Notes under the pieces: model-generated
The model's database searches: none
Told to the model about the DNA's origin: nothing
What the model saw: only the letters and a program-made list of their open reading frames with translations
From: Paenibacillus methanolicus
GTDB lineage: Bacteria; Bacillota; Bacilli; Paenibacillales; Paenibacillaceae
Length of the DNA: 64,000 nucleotides
Assembly (NCBI RefSeq): GCF_008124765.1
Contig: NZ_VNHS01000001.1
Coordinates: forward strand, 434,001 to 498,000
Direction of reading: 5' to 3'
Part shown: positions 33,018 to 42,407 of the stretch, one piece after another
Position numbering within the stretch: position 1 is the stretch's first letter
Layout of the letters: the number at the start of each line of letters is the position of its first letter
Program-made: the position numbers and the translations under genes

Positions 33018-35309
33018 TTACGCTTCTTCTAGCTCGCAATCATCGTTCGCCGCTTCGGAAGAGGCGAATTGCTTGCGGTATTGACCCGGGGTCAAGCCGG
33101 TTTCCTTCTTGAACTTGCGGATGAAGTTAGGCGTGTCCACGTAGCCGACCTTCACGATGATGTCCTTGAGCGGTTCGCTCGTCGTCTCGAGCCGATGCTT
33201 CACTTGCTCCATGCGCTTGTGCCACACGTAGTGGACGAAATTGACGCCTCGCTTCTCCTTGAACGAGCGGCTGACGTGGGAAGGGGAGATGCCGAACTCG
33301 AGCGCGACGCTCTCCAAGCTTAAGTTCATATCCGCATAGTTCGCATCGATGTAGGCGACGATCCGGTCGATGACCGTCTGCTCTTCCTTCTGATGGTGCT
33401 TCTCGACTTGGCTGCAAATTTGCGAGGCGAGATGCTGCAGGGCGCGCTCCAGCTCTTCCGGCGAAGGATGAAGCATCGCGTTCGGCGAGATCTCCTGCGC
33501 CATCCGGTGGTAGCCCAGTTCCGACGCCGTCTTCAAAATGGTGTTCAGCAGATCGAAGGACATACAGCGCTTCAGCAGGGCGGAGAGTTCCGCAGACTGC
33601 ATATCGGCAACGGCGGCTCTAATGATTTGAGCGGTGACGTCGTAGCTGCCGAGCTTCAAGCTTTGCGAGAGCTTGAGCAGCGTCCCCGCCGGAATCCAGA
33701 ACGCTTGATCCGGGGCATGGGACAGCTTCTCGAAGTACGTTACGACGCCGACGCCCGGTTCCTGACGAAGCTCGAACGCCGAGCAGGCTTCGATGAACGA
33801 CTGGTTGATCTGATCGGGACTGTCGTAGCCGTTGCCGACGCCGATGATCGGCACGACGTCGAACGATTCCTGCAGACGATCTCGCACGGCTTCGGCGATC
33901 TGCTGGATAGGCGCGAAGTCGTCGGCATCGGAAGGCGGGTCGAAGCAGACGATGAGTCCAAGCTGATCGAGCTGCGGCAGCTCGACGCCGTATCCGTGCG
34001 CCGAGAGGGCGGGCAGCTCCAACTGATCGAGCAGCTTCGTCAATTGTCTGCGCGTCTTGATGCGATCGGATTCCGCATGTTCCCACCCAATGACCAGGAC
34101 GACATGGCGGCCGCGGTCGAAGCGGAGATTGAACGCCTCCTGCAGCTCGGGCGTCAAACTTTGGGCGCGGCCGTGCTTAAGCAGCAGGGACAGCACGTGA
34201 TTGCGCGCGAATGGTTCCTGGAGGTCGACGCGCGAGCTGTATTCTTGCAGCGCGGTGCCGATTCGGTCCAGTTCGTTGCCGGCCGGCGGCATGGCATCCG
34301 GTTTGCGATTCGGTTTGGCGCGCGAGGACGCCAGATCGACAAGCTTGGAGATCGGCCGGTATTGCATGCGGGCCATGAAGAGCGCGATTCCCGCGCCGGC
34401 AATGACGACGAGCGTGAAGAGCATCAGGATGATGCTGCGCACGTGCAGCACGCTGCCGAAGAATTGCGCGCTCGGCATCGCCGTAACGTACGTCCAGCCG
34501 TTCATATCGGATTTCACGGTCACGATCGAATGGGCTTTGCCGTTCAAGCTGCGCTCGGCGATTCCCTGCGGCAAGTCGGCGAACAGCGCCGATTCTTCCG
34601 CGGAATCGAGCGCCTCGCCTTGATGATTGTCGATCAGCACGCGGCCTTCGTTATCGAGGATGTAAGCGAGACCTTGGTAGTTGCCGAGAATGGTATCGAT
34701 CAGGCCGGCAAGCTCGGCTTCTTGAATCAGATACATGACGGTCCCGTGCGGATTCGGATTGTTCGGCGTAATCGGATTCAGATAGGCGAGCATCGATTCT
34801 TGCCGCCCGTTAGGCTTGCTCACGATGTCGGCCGGTCGCATCGTCGGATACCTCGCGCTGTTCAGGTTCTCGAAGAGCGTATCCTTGTCCCAATTCCGGA
34901 AGCTGGTGTGATGGGCGAATACGTCGTAATCGTTCAAGCCTTTGCTGGAGTAGATTTTCAGATCGCGATGAAAATACAAGTAGATTTCGCCGATGATGGA
35001 GCTGGTCGCCTTGTATTGATCGAGGGCGGCGATGGCTTCGCCGCTCGTAATCGGGTCGTGCACCCGGTAAGGCGTCAGACGTTTATCGTAGGAAATGCGG
35101 GAGGCGATCTCGCCGAGCTCCTTCATCCGGCCGTCGATCATGAACTTGGCCTGCGTTAATTGGGCAAGACGGGATTGTTCGATTTCGGAACGCAAATTCG
35201 AGACGGCGTTGTGGTAGATGAGGGCGGTCAGACAGATGAGCGGAAGCAGCAAAATAAACAGATACGACCAAATATAGTTCAGAAATAGCTTCGATTTAAA
35301 GTAGGTCAT
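33018..35309 (-). CDS. Membrane-bound AraC-family regulator (YesS-like, second locus)
   Basis: A 763-residue regulator built like the one at 22.4 kb. Membrane helices at about residues 10-32 and 291-313 flank a Cache-like extracellular domain (YLYFHRDLKIYSSKGLNDYD; GLAYILDNEGRVLIDN). The C-terminal AraC domain covers about residues 655-750 (LSLESVALEFGISPSHVSRS; VGYVDTPNFIRKFKKETGLT). It probably controls the convergent importer operon and the divergent CBM9-transglutaminase-GH18 operon. The ribosome site AAAGGAGG lies 14 bases from ATG 35309, an unusually long spacing that may mean weak translation. Confidence 0.9.
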   Translation of the reverse strand: MTYFKSKLFLNYIWSYLFILLLPLICLTALIYHNAVSNLRSEIEQSRLAQLTQAKFMIDGRMKELGEIASRISYDKRLTPYRVHDPITSGEAIAALDQYKATSSIIGEIYLYFHRDLKIYSSKGLNDYDVFAHHTSFRNWDKDTLFENLNSARYPTMRPADIVSKPNGRQESMLAYLNPITPNNPNPHGTVMYLIQEAELAGLIDTILGNYQGLAYILDNEGRVLIDNHQGEALDSAEESALFADLPQGIAERSLNGKAHSIVTVKSDMNGWTYVTAMPSAQFFGSVLHVRSIILMLFTLVVIAGAGIALFMARMQYRPISKLVDLASSRAKPNRKPDAMPPAGNELDRIGTALQEYSSRVDLQEPFARNHVLSLLLKHGRAQSLTPELQEAFNLRFDRGRHVVLVIGWEHAESDRIKTRRQLTKLLDQLELPALSAHGYGVELPQLDQLGLIVCFDPPSDADDFAPIQQIAEAVRDRLQESFDVVPIIGVGNGYDSPDQINQSFIEACSAFELRQEPGVGVVTYFEKLSHAPDQAFWIPAGTLLKLSQSLKLGSYDVTAQIIRAAVADMQSAELSALLKRCMSFDLLNTILKTASELGYHRMAQEISPNAMLHPSPEELERALQHLASQICSQVEKHHQKEEQTVIDRIVAYIDANYADMNLSLESVALEFGISPSHVSRSFKEKRGVNFVHYVWHKRMEQVKHRLETTSEPLKDIIVKVGYVDTPNFIRKFKKETGLTPGQYRKQFASSEAANDDCELEEA

Positions 35310-35386
35310 TCTTTTTCAGCCTGCCTCCTTTGTCGAATCTAATGTTCTCGCATGTTTACATGATAGCAACAATTTGGAGCGTTGAA

Positions 35387-35405
35387 TATACCACAAACTG
35401 GTATA
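35387..35405. promoter_or_regulatory. Operator-like dyad between divergent genes
   Basis: TATACC (35387-35392) and GGTATA (35400-35405) form a perfect inverted repeat with a 7-base centre, in the 150-bp region between the AraC gene and the CBM9 operon. The arms contain TATA-like sequences, so it may overlap promoters on either strand. Confidence 0.45.
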
Positions 35406-35459
35406 AAGTAACGACATCAGTCTATAAAATGACGACAAACGGATCGGGGAGGAACGAGA

Positions 35460-36494
35460 ATGAACCGAAGCGGGGTACCGGTTCCGCGCATTGTCTACAA
35501 CCCTAAACGCTATATTTGCAAGCGCGCAAGCGAGGCATTAACGCTCGACGGACGGCTCGATAAGCCCTTCTGGGACGCGGCGGACTGGACGGACGATTTC
35601 GTCGATATCGAAGGGGATCTCAGGCCGATGCCGCCCAAGCGGACGCGAGTCAAAATGCTATGGGACGACGACTGCTTCTATTTCGGCGCCGAGCTCATCG
35701 AAGATCAAATATGGGCCACGCTGCAAGAACGGGATTCCGTCATCTTCCAGGATAACGACTTCGAAATCTTCATCGATCCGGACGGCGACACGCATCACTA
35801 TTACGAATTCGAAATCAACGCGCTGAATACCGTATGGGACTTGCTGCTCGTCAAGCCTTACCGGGACGGCGGCCCCGCGGTGAACGGTTGGGATATCGCC
35901 GGTCTGCGGACGGCGGTGCATATTAACGGCGCCCTGAACGATCCGTCGGCCGATAACCGGATGTGGAGCGTCGAGGTCGCGATGCCGTGGTCGGCCTTGC
36001 GGGAATGCGCGGCGGAGGGCCGGCCTCCGGCTGCCGGCGAGTTCTGGCGCGTCAACTTCTCCCGCGTGGAATGGCAAGCAGAGGTGCTGGGCGGGCACTA
36101 CCGAAAGGTCATCGATCCGAGGACCGGGAAGCCATACCCCGAAGATAACTGGGTGTGGTCGCCGATGGGCCTGATCAATATGCATTATCCGGAGCTGTGG
36201 GGTTACGTCGCGTTCGCGGACGGCGGAGGGCCTCATTCGTTCGAGCTTCCGGCGGACGAAACGATCAAGTGGGAGCTGCGCAGGCTTTATTACGCGGCGC
36301 GCAACTTTTATGCGGAGCATGGCAAATCCCCCTCGGACATTCGGCAACTCGCGGGAGACGATACGTGGACCATCGCCCCCACGCTGGAAACAACGAGCGG
36401 TCTATTCCAAATCACGGCCTCGGCATCAAGCGGCGAGGCGATCTATTGCATCCGCGAAGACGGCAAGCTATGGAAGGAGTCGATCGGCCAATGA
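35460..36494 (+). CDS. CBM9-like carbohydrate-binding protein
   Basis: A 344-residue protein whose first 250 residues match the family 9 carbohydrate-binding fold: EALTLDGRLDKPFWDAADWT, TRVKMLWDDDCFYFGAELIE, QDNDFEIFIDPDGDTHHYYE and WSVEVAMPWSAL. No signal peptide is visible, so it is cytosolic unless exported by another route. The C-terminal 90 residues have no clear relative. GGGGAGGAA precedes ATG 35460. Its TGA overlaps the ATG of the next gene, so it is coupled to the transglutaminase-type protein. A binding role on glycans or glycopeptides is likely; catalysis is not expected. Confidence 0.85.
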   Translation: MNRSGVPVPRIVYNPKRYICKRASEALTLDGRLDKPFWDAADWTDDFVDIEGDLRPMPPKRTRVKMLWDDDCFYFGAELIEDQIWATLQERDSVIFQDNDFEIFIDPDGDTHHYYEFEINALNTVWDLLLVKPYRDGGPAVNGWDIAGLRTAVHINGALNDPSADNRMWSVEVAMPWSALRECAAEGRPPAAGEFWRVNFSRVEWQAEVLGGHYRKVIDPRTGKPYPEDNWVWSPMGLINMHYPELWGYVAFADGGGPHSFELPADETIKWELRRLYYAARNFYAEHGKSPSDIRQLAGDDTWTIAPTLETTSGLFQITASASSGEAIYCIREDGKLWKESIGQ

Positions 36495-39145
36495 CGATGC
36501 TGCATCATCCCGTATTCTCCATGGATCAAGAGACGATGGAACGAATCGAGCGGAAGTTCGAGGCGAAGGCGGAGCTGGCGAAGAGTCGAGCGCGGCAGCT
36601 GCTGGGCGTGTTCGAGCAAGCGCTAACCGCGGAGGAAAGCTGGGCGCTCAAATTTCTGTTCGCCTATATGCCGGTCAACGACCTGGCCGATTATGACGGC
36701 GAGTTGTTCTTGAGCCATGTGCGCCGCACGCTCCAGATCCGCGAACTGATGCCGTGGGGACCGCGCGTTCCCGATCATCTGTTCCTTCATTTCGTCCTGC
36801 CTTACCGGGTCAACACGGAGGATATCGAGGATTCCCGGGGTATTCTCCATGCGGAGTTGGCGGATCGGACGAAGCATCTGTCGATGGCCGAGGCGATCCT
36901 GGAAACCAACTATTGGTGTCACGAAAAGGCGACGTACATCGGCAGCGATCTGCGGACGCTGTCGCCGCTGTCGATGATCCGCAATGCGCGCGGCCGCTGC
37001 GGCGAGGAGTCGACGCTGGCGGTCGCGGCGCTGCGCAGCATCGGCATTCCCGCCCGCCAAGTGTATACGCCGCGTTGGGCGCACTGCGACGACAATCACG
37101 CTTGGGTCGAGGCGTGGGCCGACGGACAGTGGCATTATTTCGGCGCTTGCGAACCGGAGGCAAGGCTTGATCAAGGCTGGTTCACGCCGCCGGCGCGCCG
37201 GGCGATGCTGGTGAACACGCGAATCTTCGCGAATTATCCGGGCCCGGAGGCGATCACGCTGGCGGCTGATTGGTTTACGGAAATCAATTTGCTCGCGAAC
37301 TATGCCCGCACACGGACGATTACCGTCCGCGTCAACGATGAGCAGGGCCGTCCGGTCGCGGAGGCCGACGTCCATTTCGAAGTGTACAATTACGCGGAGC
37401 TGTATCCGCTGGCGACGCTGCCGACGAACGGGCAGGGCGAGGCGGTGTTCATGACGGGCTTCGGCGATTTGGTCGTCCGCGCGGTGAAGGCGGGCAAGTG
37501 GGGCGAGTCGTTTCTGTCCGCGGCGCAAGGCGATCGGATCGAACTCGTGCTGGATCGCACGGAACAGACAGCCGGCACGATTGATATCGATTTGATTCCG
37601 CCAGCCGAGACCGAAGGAGATCCGCAAGCGCCGTTGAACGAGGAACAGATCGCGCGGCATGAGCGGCGTCTTGAGGAAGGAACGAAGCTGCGCGCGGTCT
37701 ATGAGGGCACGTTCATGAGCGAAGCCGATGCCGCGGCGATTGCCGGCGAGACCGGTCTTCCGGCGGAACAAGTATGGGAAGCGCTGCGCAAGGCGAGAGG
37801 GAACAGCCGCGAGATCGCCGCCTTCCTGCAAGAGAACGCCGCGCAGTATGGCATCTGGACACTCCGGATCCTGGAAGGCTTGAACGAGAAGGATCTGACC
37901 GATACGTTCCGCGAGACGCTGCGTGACCATCTGATCGGCTCGCTCGCAGTTCAAGGCGATTTATCCGAACCTATTTTCGAGCGTTACGTCTTATGTCCGC
38001 GCGTGCTCTATGAGATGCTCGTTCCGTACAAACGCTATTTTCAAGAGGCGTTCACGAAGGAGCAGACCGAGGCGTTTCGCGCGGATCCCGGCAAGGTAGC
38101 CCGCTTGTTGGATGAGGATTTCGAGCTGTGGGAGGATTTGCCGAATCTGAAGGGCAAAGGCAACCCGGTCGGCGCTTTCGAACTGATGCGCGGGGACGCG
38201 ATGTCGAGGAATATCCTCTTCGTCTCGATCTGCCGCAGTCTTGGCATTGCGGCTCGGCTGCATCCGAGCGAACAGAAGCCGCAGTATCTCGCCGGAGAGG
38301 GCAGATGGGCGGATGCTATTTTTGCGAGAGAGGCAGACGGCGCAACGCAGGAAATAACGAAAAGCGGGACGTTGATCCTGCTGAAGGACCCGCATGCGGA
38401 CGACGCTGCGCCGGCGGCATCCTATGCCGAGAATTTCTCATTCGCCCGCCTCGAGAACGGGTTCTATAAAACGCTGCTGCTTCCTCATGGTACAACCGAC
38501 GTGTACGACGCGCCGATCGAAGCGGAGGCGGGCGCATACCGCATCATAACGGGCGTCCGTTTGAAAGATGGCTCCGTCCGGGCGAGACTTGCGTACGTCA
38601 ACGTGCTTGCGGATGAAGAGACGCGCGTGACGCTAACCTATCGGAAGGCCGCGGTCGACCTGCCTGATTTGGGAGCGCTGCGGACGGAGAATACCTTCAC
38701 GCTGCCGAATGGCAAGGCGAGAAGTTTCGGCGAGCTGATCGGCCGGCAAGGAGCGATTGCCGCTTGGATCGAACCGGAACGGGAGCCGTCCAAGCATCTG
38801 CTGCGCGAGTTAGGCGAGCTATCGGAAGCCTACGCGCAGACCGGTGCCCCGATTATTATCGTGGTCGAGGAATCGAGATGGAGCGCGCTGTTCGAACCGG
38901 CGCAATATCCGAAGCTTCCGTCCACGGCCGTCTTCGTCAAGGCGAACGGCGCGAATGAAGACCTGCCGGACTTTATCATGCAGCAGCCGGCCAGCGAAGC
39001 GGGTTACCCGCATCTATTCGTCATGGACCAAGGACAACGGATTCGTTACGCCGCTTCGGGCTATAAAATCGGGACGGGCAAAGAAGCGCTGCAGGCGTTA
39101 GCCCGCGTGATGAAGCTCAATATTCAAGGAGGGGATCAGGCATGA
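36491..39145 (+). CDS. Transglutaminase-like protein fused to a thioredoxin-like domain
   Basis: A large 884-residue protein. Residues about 110-240 form a transglutaminase/protease core with Cys170 in ARGRCGEEST, His203 in CDDNHAWVEAW and an acidic residue in YFGACEPEARLD. A beta-sandwich segment follows (VRVNDEQGRPVAEADVHFEV). Residues about 540-620 look like a second transglutaminase core (DAMSRNILFVSICRSLGIAA) in which Ser572 replaces the cysteine. The last 150 residues resemble a thioredoxin/AhpC fold without a CxxC. It has no signal peptide. It sits between the CBM9 and GH18 genes with 4-base overlaps at both ends. The acyl-transfer or peptidase substrate is unknown, possibly glycopeptides. 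Confidence 0.8.
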   Translation: MTMLHHPVFSMDQETMERIERKFEAKAELAKSRARQLLGVFEQALTAEESWALKFLFAYMPVNDLADYDGELFLSHVRRTLQIRELMPWGPRVPDHLFLHFVLPYRVNTEDIEDSRGILHAELADRTKHLSMAEAILETNYWCHEKATYIGSDLRTLSPLSMIRNARGRCGEESTLAVAALRSIGIPARQVYTPRWAHCDDNHAWVEAWADGQWHYFGACEPEARLDQGWFTPPARRAMLVNTRIFANYPGPEAITLAADWFTEINLLANYARTRTITVRVNDEQGRPVAEADVHFEVYNYAELYPLATLPTNGQGEAVFMTGFGDLVVRAVKAGKWGESFLSAAQGDRIELVLDRTEQTAGTIDIDLIPPAETEGDPQAPLNEEQIARHERRLEEGTKLRAVYEGTFMSEADAAAIAGETGLPAEQVWEALRKARGNSREIAAFLQENAAQYGIWTLRILEGLNEKDLTDTFRETLRDHLIGSLAVQGDLSEPIFERYVLCPRVLYEMLVPYKRYFQEAFTKEQTEAFRADPGKVARLLDEDFELWEDLPNLKGKGNPVGAFELMRGDAMSRNILFVSICRSLGIAARLHPSEQKPQYLAGEGRWADAIFAREADGATQEITKSGTLILLKDPHADDAAPAASYAENFSFARLENGFYKTLLLPHGTTDVYDAPIEAEAGAYRIITGVRLKDGSVRARLAYVNVLADEETRVTLTYRKAAVDLPDLGALRTENTFTLPNGKARSFGELIGRQGAIAAWIEPEREPSKHLLRELGELSEAYAQTGAPIIIVVEESRWSALFEPAQYPKLPSTAVFVKANGANEDLPDFIMQQPASEAGYPHLFVMDQGQRIRYAASGYKIGTGKEALQALARVMKLNIQGGDQA

Positions 39146-40209
39146 CGAAACAAGCCTACATCGTTGCCGGATACGTCGGCGACGCGCAACTGGCGGAGAT
39201 TACGTCTGATGCCTTGAACAAACTGACGCATATGAACGTGGCGTTCGGCCATGTGCGGGATGATGCGATCACGACGGCGCATATGAAGCATTTGGACCGC
39301 CTGTCCGATATCAAACGCAACCATCCGGATCTGTGCGTGCTGCTGTCCGTCGGCGGTTGGAGCGCGGGCGGATTCTCGGAGGCGGCCTCGACCGAAGCGG
39401 GACGCCGAAGCATGGCCGACTCGGCGGTCCGGGTCGTTCGCGAGCATCCGTTCGACGGAGTCGACCTGGACTGGGAATATCCGTGTTACGGCGAAGCCGG
39501 CATCGGCGCAAGCCCGGCGGACCGCGAGACTTTCACGCTGCTGCTGAAGGAGATCCGGAACGCGCTGGACCGGCAAGGCGCGCAGGACGGCCGCCGATAC
39601 GCGCTCACCATCGCGGCAGGCGCCGATCAATATTACGTGGACGGGACCGACATGGCGGAAGCGCAGCGGTACTTGGATTTCGTCCAGCTGATGACCTACG
39701 ATATGCGCGGCGGTTTCCAGATTCTGACTGGCCATCATACCAATTTGTATACCCCGACCGGGGACTTGTTCCGGATTAGCGCGGAAGCATCGGTGCACCT
39801 GTTCCTGCGCGCCGGGGTGCCGAAGGAGAAGATCGTCCTCGGGGCGGCGTTCTACTCCCGGATGTGGCGGCAAGTGCCGAACCGGAATCAAGGCCTGCAT
39901 CAGATGGCGGGCACGACCGGTGGCTACGGACCGGATTTCACGATGCTGGCGGCCGAATATATCGACAAGAACGGATTCACGCGCTACTGGGACGACGAAG
40001 CCTGCGCGCCTTATTTGTTTAACGGCGATACGTTCATTTCGTATGACGACGAGCAATCGATCGGCTGCAAATGCGACTACGTCAAGAAGCACGGCCTTGC
40101 GGGCATCATGTTCTGGGAATATGCGTGCGACGACACGCGCCGGTTGCTCGACGCAATATACGGCGGGCTTCGGGGTGATCGGTCATTCGATCGCTCCGAT
40201 ATCCGCTAG
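39142..40209 (+). CDS. Glycoside hydrolase family 18 (chitinase / endo-N-acetylglucosaminidase type)
   Basis: A 355-residue GH18 barrel. The catalytic DxxDxDxE is DGVDLDWEYP with Asp105, Asp108, Asp110 and the acid Glu112. SVGGWS lies upstream, and the strands QLMTYDM and GAAFYSRMW follow. It cleaves beta-1,4 GlcNAc linkages. No signal peptide, chitin-binding module or surface anchor is present, so a cytosolic role on imported oligosaccharides is likely. AAGGAGGGG precedes the ATG, which overlaps the previous stop (ATGA). The 3' end overlaps the convergent germination gene by 27 bp with no terminator. Confidence 0.92.
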   Translation: MTKQAYIVAGYVGDAQLAEITSDALNKLTHMNVAFGHVRDDAITTAHMKHLDRLSDIKRNHPDLCVLLSVGGWSAGGFSEAASTEAGRRSMADSAVRVVREHPFDGVDLDWEYPCYGEAGIGASPADRETFTLLLKEIRNALDRQGAQDGRRYALTIAAGADQYYVDGTDMAEAQRYLDFVQLMTYDMRGGFQILTGHHTNLYTPTGDLFRISAEASVHLFLRAGVPKEKIVLGAAFYSRMWRQVPNRNQGLHQMAGTTGGYGPDFTMLAAEYIDKNGFTRYWDDEACAPYLFNGDTFISYDDEQSIGCKCDYVKKHGLAGIMFWEYACDDTRRLLDAIYGGLRGDRSFDRSDIR

Positions 40210-41307
40210 CACGACGTTCACCTTGACGTTGAATTCGGCTTTGGCGAACTCGTCGACCCAGCGGTCTTGTACTTGCTTGAAATACCCGTATTCGCGCGCC
40301 CTGGCATAAACGCCAAAACCAACGGGGTCCAGCCGTTTCTGTTGGAATTTGCTTATTAACGCCTCCAGCTGTTTGCGAATTTCCGCGCTGCATGCGGCTT
40401 CGAGTTCCGCCTTCTCGACGACAACGTCAATGGGAAACAGAATTTCCGTCAAATTTACCGGCATATGAACGTAGATATCATACCGGAATTTATCCCCCTT
40501 GCGCGAGACCTTAATCTTTGTTTTCGTTTGATCCGCGCTGAAGCTAAGGACGTTGGCTGCCCCGGGTTCCTCGACAAGATGTTTGGGAACCGGGATGGTG
40601 AATCGGAATTTGTCGGCGTTCTTTTGCAATAAGCGAAGCAGCATGGCTTCCTTGCTGGTCAAGGAAGCGGCATAGCGGCCATCTCGATCGAGCAGAGCGG
40701 TCCGATTCAATTTCAGCTCTTGATCAAGCGCGAACTGAGGAAGCGCCGGCGTTTGGCCTTTATCCAGCAGCTCGCGCTGCAGCTGCTGCAGCGTCGTCAC
40801 GACCGTCTCTGCCCGGGAATCGGTCGATTCCAGCATGCCTAGCAATTGAAGCGGGAGGATCGGTTTATCCGGGGGATGGTAATCGAACAATTCGTTGAGC
40901 TTGCCGTCGTATACAAGGACGCGCGAGGTGACGGGATTGCGTCCGTCGCGGAAAAACACGTCCAAGTAACGATCCCATTCTTTCTTGTGCAATAGAAGCG
41001 CCTTGCTCACGACGAGAACCTGAAGTTTTCGGGGTTGAAAGCTGCCCACGGAATAAGCATCCGATTTTAAGCGACCCTCCCGGGGAGATATCGACGAGAC
41101 GACGATTTCATGGGTCTTCTTCTTGGCGTGTTGGTTGAAGGTCGGGATCGAACTATAGACGATCAGATTTCCTTGTTCATCGCGATCAAGGCCAAGTACT
41201 AACGAGAAGGACGCTTCTTCCATATCAAGCCGATCGTAACAGCCGGAAATAAGCAGCGTGAAGGGGATCACGATCAAGGCTCTTCTTAAAATACCGGTCA
41301 CGCTCAT
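40183..41307 (-). CDS. Spore germination lipoprotein, Ger(x)C family (operon 1)
   Basis: The C subunit of a germinant receptor, 374 residues. The signal peptide ends LLISGC (lipobox; cysteine at about residue 20). ASFSLVLGLDRDEQGN, FQPRKLQVLVVSKALLLHK and the C-terminal DPVGFGVYARAREYGYFKQV are typical GerC segments. It is anchored to the outer face of the spore inner membrane. ATG 41307 overlaps the GerB stop (ATGA). It is the last gene of an A-B-C operon. Its 3' end overlaps the GH18 gene on the other strand. Confidence 0.9.
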   Translation of the reverse strand: MSVTGILRRALIVIPFTLLISGCYDRLDMEEASFSLVLGLDRDEQGNLIVYSSIPTFNQHAKKKTHEIVVSSISPREGRLKSDAYSVGSFQPRKLQVLVVSKALLLHKKEWDRYLDVFFRDGRNPVTSRVLVYDGKLNELFDYHPPDKPILPLQLLGMLESTDSRAETVVTTLQQLQRELLDKGQTPALPQFALDQELKLNRTALLDRDGRYAASLTSKEAMLLRLLQKNADKFRFTIPVPKHLVEEPGAANVLSFSADQTKTKIKVSRKGDKFRYDIYVHMPVNLTEILFPIDVVVEKAELEAACSAEIRKQLEALISKFQQKRLDPVGFGVYARAREYGYFKQVQDRWVDEFAKAEFNVKVNVVLADIGAIE

Positions 41308-42407
41308 GTCCAGTTCCGACCTTTCCTTAAGCGTACATAAATCCAGAGGAAGACGAGCATGATGCCGGGGAATAGGTATTCGACGGCAATCCCGGATACG
41401 CCGAGTAGCTGACTGATGTTCTCGAGTTCGTCGTACGTTGGCAGATAGAAATAGGTACTGACGGCGAACAAAATAACGATGACCCGTAAATGCGGCCGAT
41501 GTTCCTGCTTGCCCATCATCCAGGACGTGCAAAAGACCGTGAAATAAAGCGGGGGAATCCAAGATAACGAGAAGATAAAAGCGTAAAATGCGATAAACAA
41601 GCCTTCCACTTGTTCGATGAAGGACAGTTCGATCGATTTCAGCACATAAATCGACGGTTGATGGATGAGTTTGGCTTCATCGGGACTTAGAAACATGTAG
41701 CACACGAGCGTGATGAATAGATAAGACAGCACCGTTATGCCGTTAGCGATCACAAGCCCGGCAGACGCGTGCTTTTTGTGCTTCAAGAAGGGATACAAGA
41801 TCACGGAGGATACGAATCCCAAGTAATAAAAGAACGTGCCGGGCACAGCCGATAGGATGGGCTTCCAGCCTTCTTTGAAAACCGGTAGCAAGTACAGCGG
41901 GTGCAGATTTTCCAAGGTATACAAATAGACGAATGGAATCCATAACGAGATCATCACGGCAAATTCCGCGTATCGGCCGACGATCCGCAAGCCGTTCCTG
42001 GCAATCGTATACGTTGGCAGCATAAGCATCAGCGCAATCAGGAATGCAGGGGTTTCGGGCAGCAAGCGCCCCTTGATCAAACGAATCGTATAGATCAAAC
42101 CGTCATAGGCATACAGCAGGAAATAGAGGGCAAACGCCAGGGCGGCCGTCTTGCCAGCCCACTTGCCCAAATAGTGAGCGAGCATATCAAAGAACGTGCC
42201 TTCCGGGAACCTCTGCATCAGCCGTATCACGACAAGGCTCGCGAACATGGTGACGAAGCCGCCGATTAAGATCGGGATCCATCCGTCCGTGCCGGCTTCC
42301 GTCGCCATCATGGCAGGCAGTTCGATGAAGCCGAAGCTGACTGCCATGCCGAAATTGATCATGATGTATTGCAGCAGCGTAATGTCATTTAATGCGTATT
42401 TCTTCAC
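41304..42407 (-). CDS. Germinant receptor permease-like subunit, GerB (operon 1)
   Basis: A 367-residue protein of the amino acid/polyamine/organocation superfamily with about ten membrane helices. It opens LQYIMINFGMAVSFGFIELP and has LMQRFPEGTFFDMLAHYLGK and LLPETPAFLIALMLMLPTYT, as in GerAB-family proteins. This subunit is held to bind the germinant. It overlaps both neighbours by 4 bases, giving tight coupling in the order A, B, C. The ligand cannot be read from sequence. Confidence 0.92.
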   Translation of the reverse strand: MKKYALNDITLLQYIMINFGMAVSFGFIELPAMMATEAGTDGWIPILIGGFVTMFASLVVIRLMQRFPEGTFFDMLAHYLGKWAGKTAALAFALYFLLYAYDGLIYTIRLIKGRLLPETPAFLIALMLMLPTYTIARNGLRIVGRYAEFAVMISLWIPFVYLYTLENLHPLYLLPVFKEGWKPILSAVPGTFFYYLGFVSSVILYPFLKHKKHASAGLVIANGITVLSYLFITLVCYMFLSPDEAKLIHQPSIYVLKSIELSFIEQVEGLFIAFYAFIFSLSWIPPLYFTVFCTSWMMGKQEHRPHLRVIVILFAVSTYFYLPTYDELENISQLLGVSGIAVEYLFPGIMLVFLWIYVRLRKGRNWT

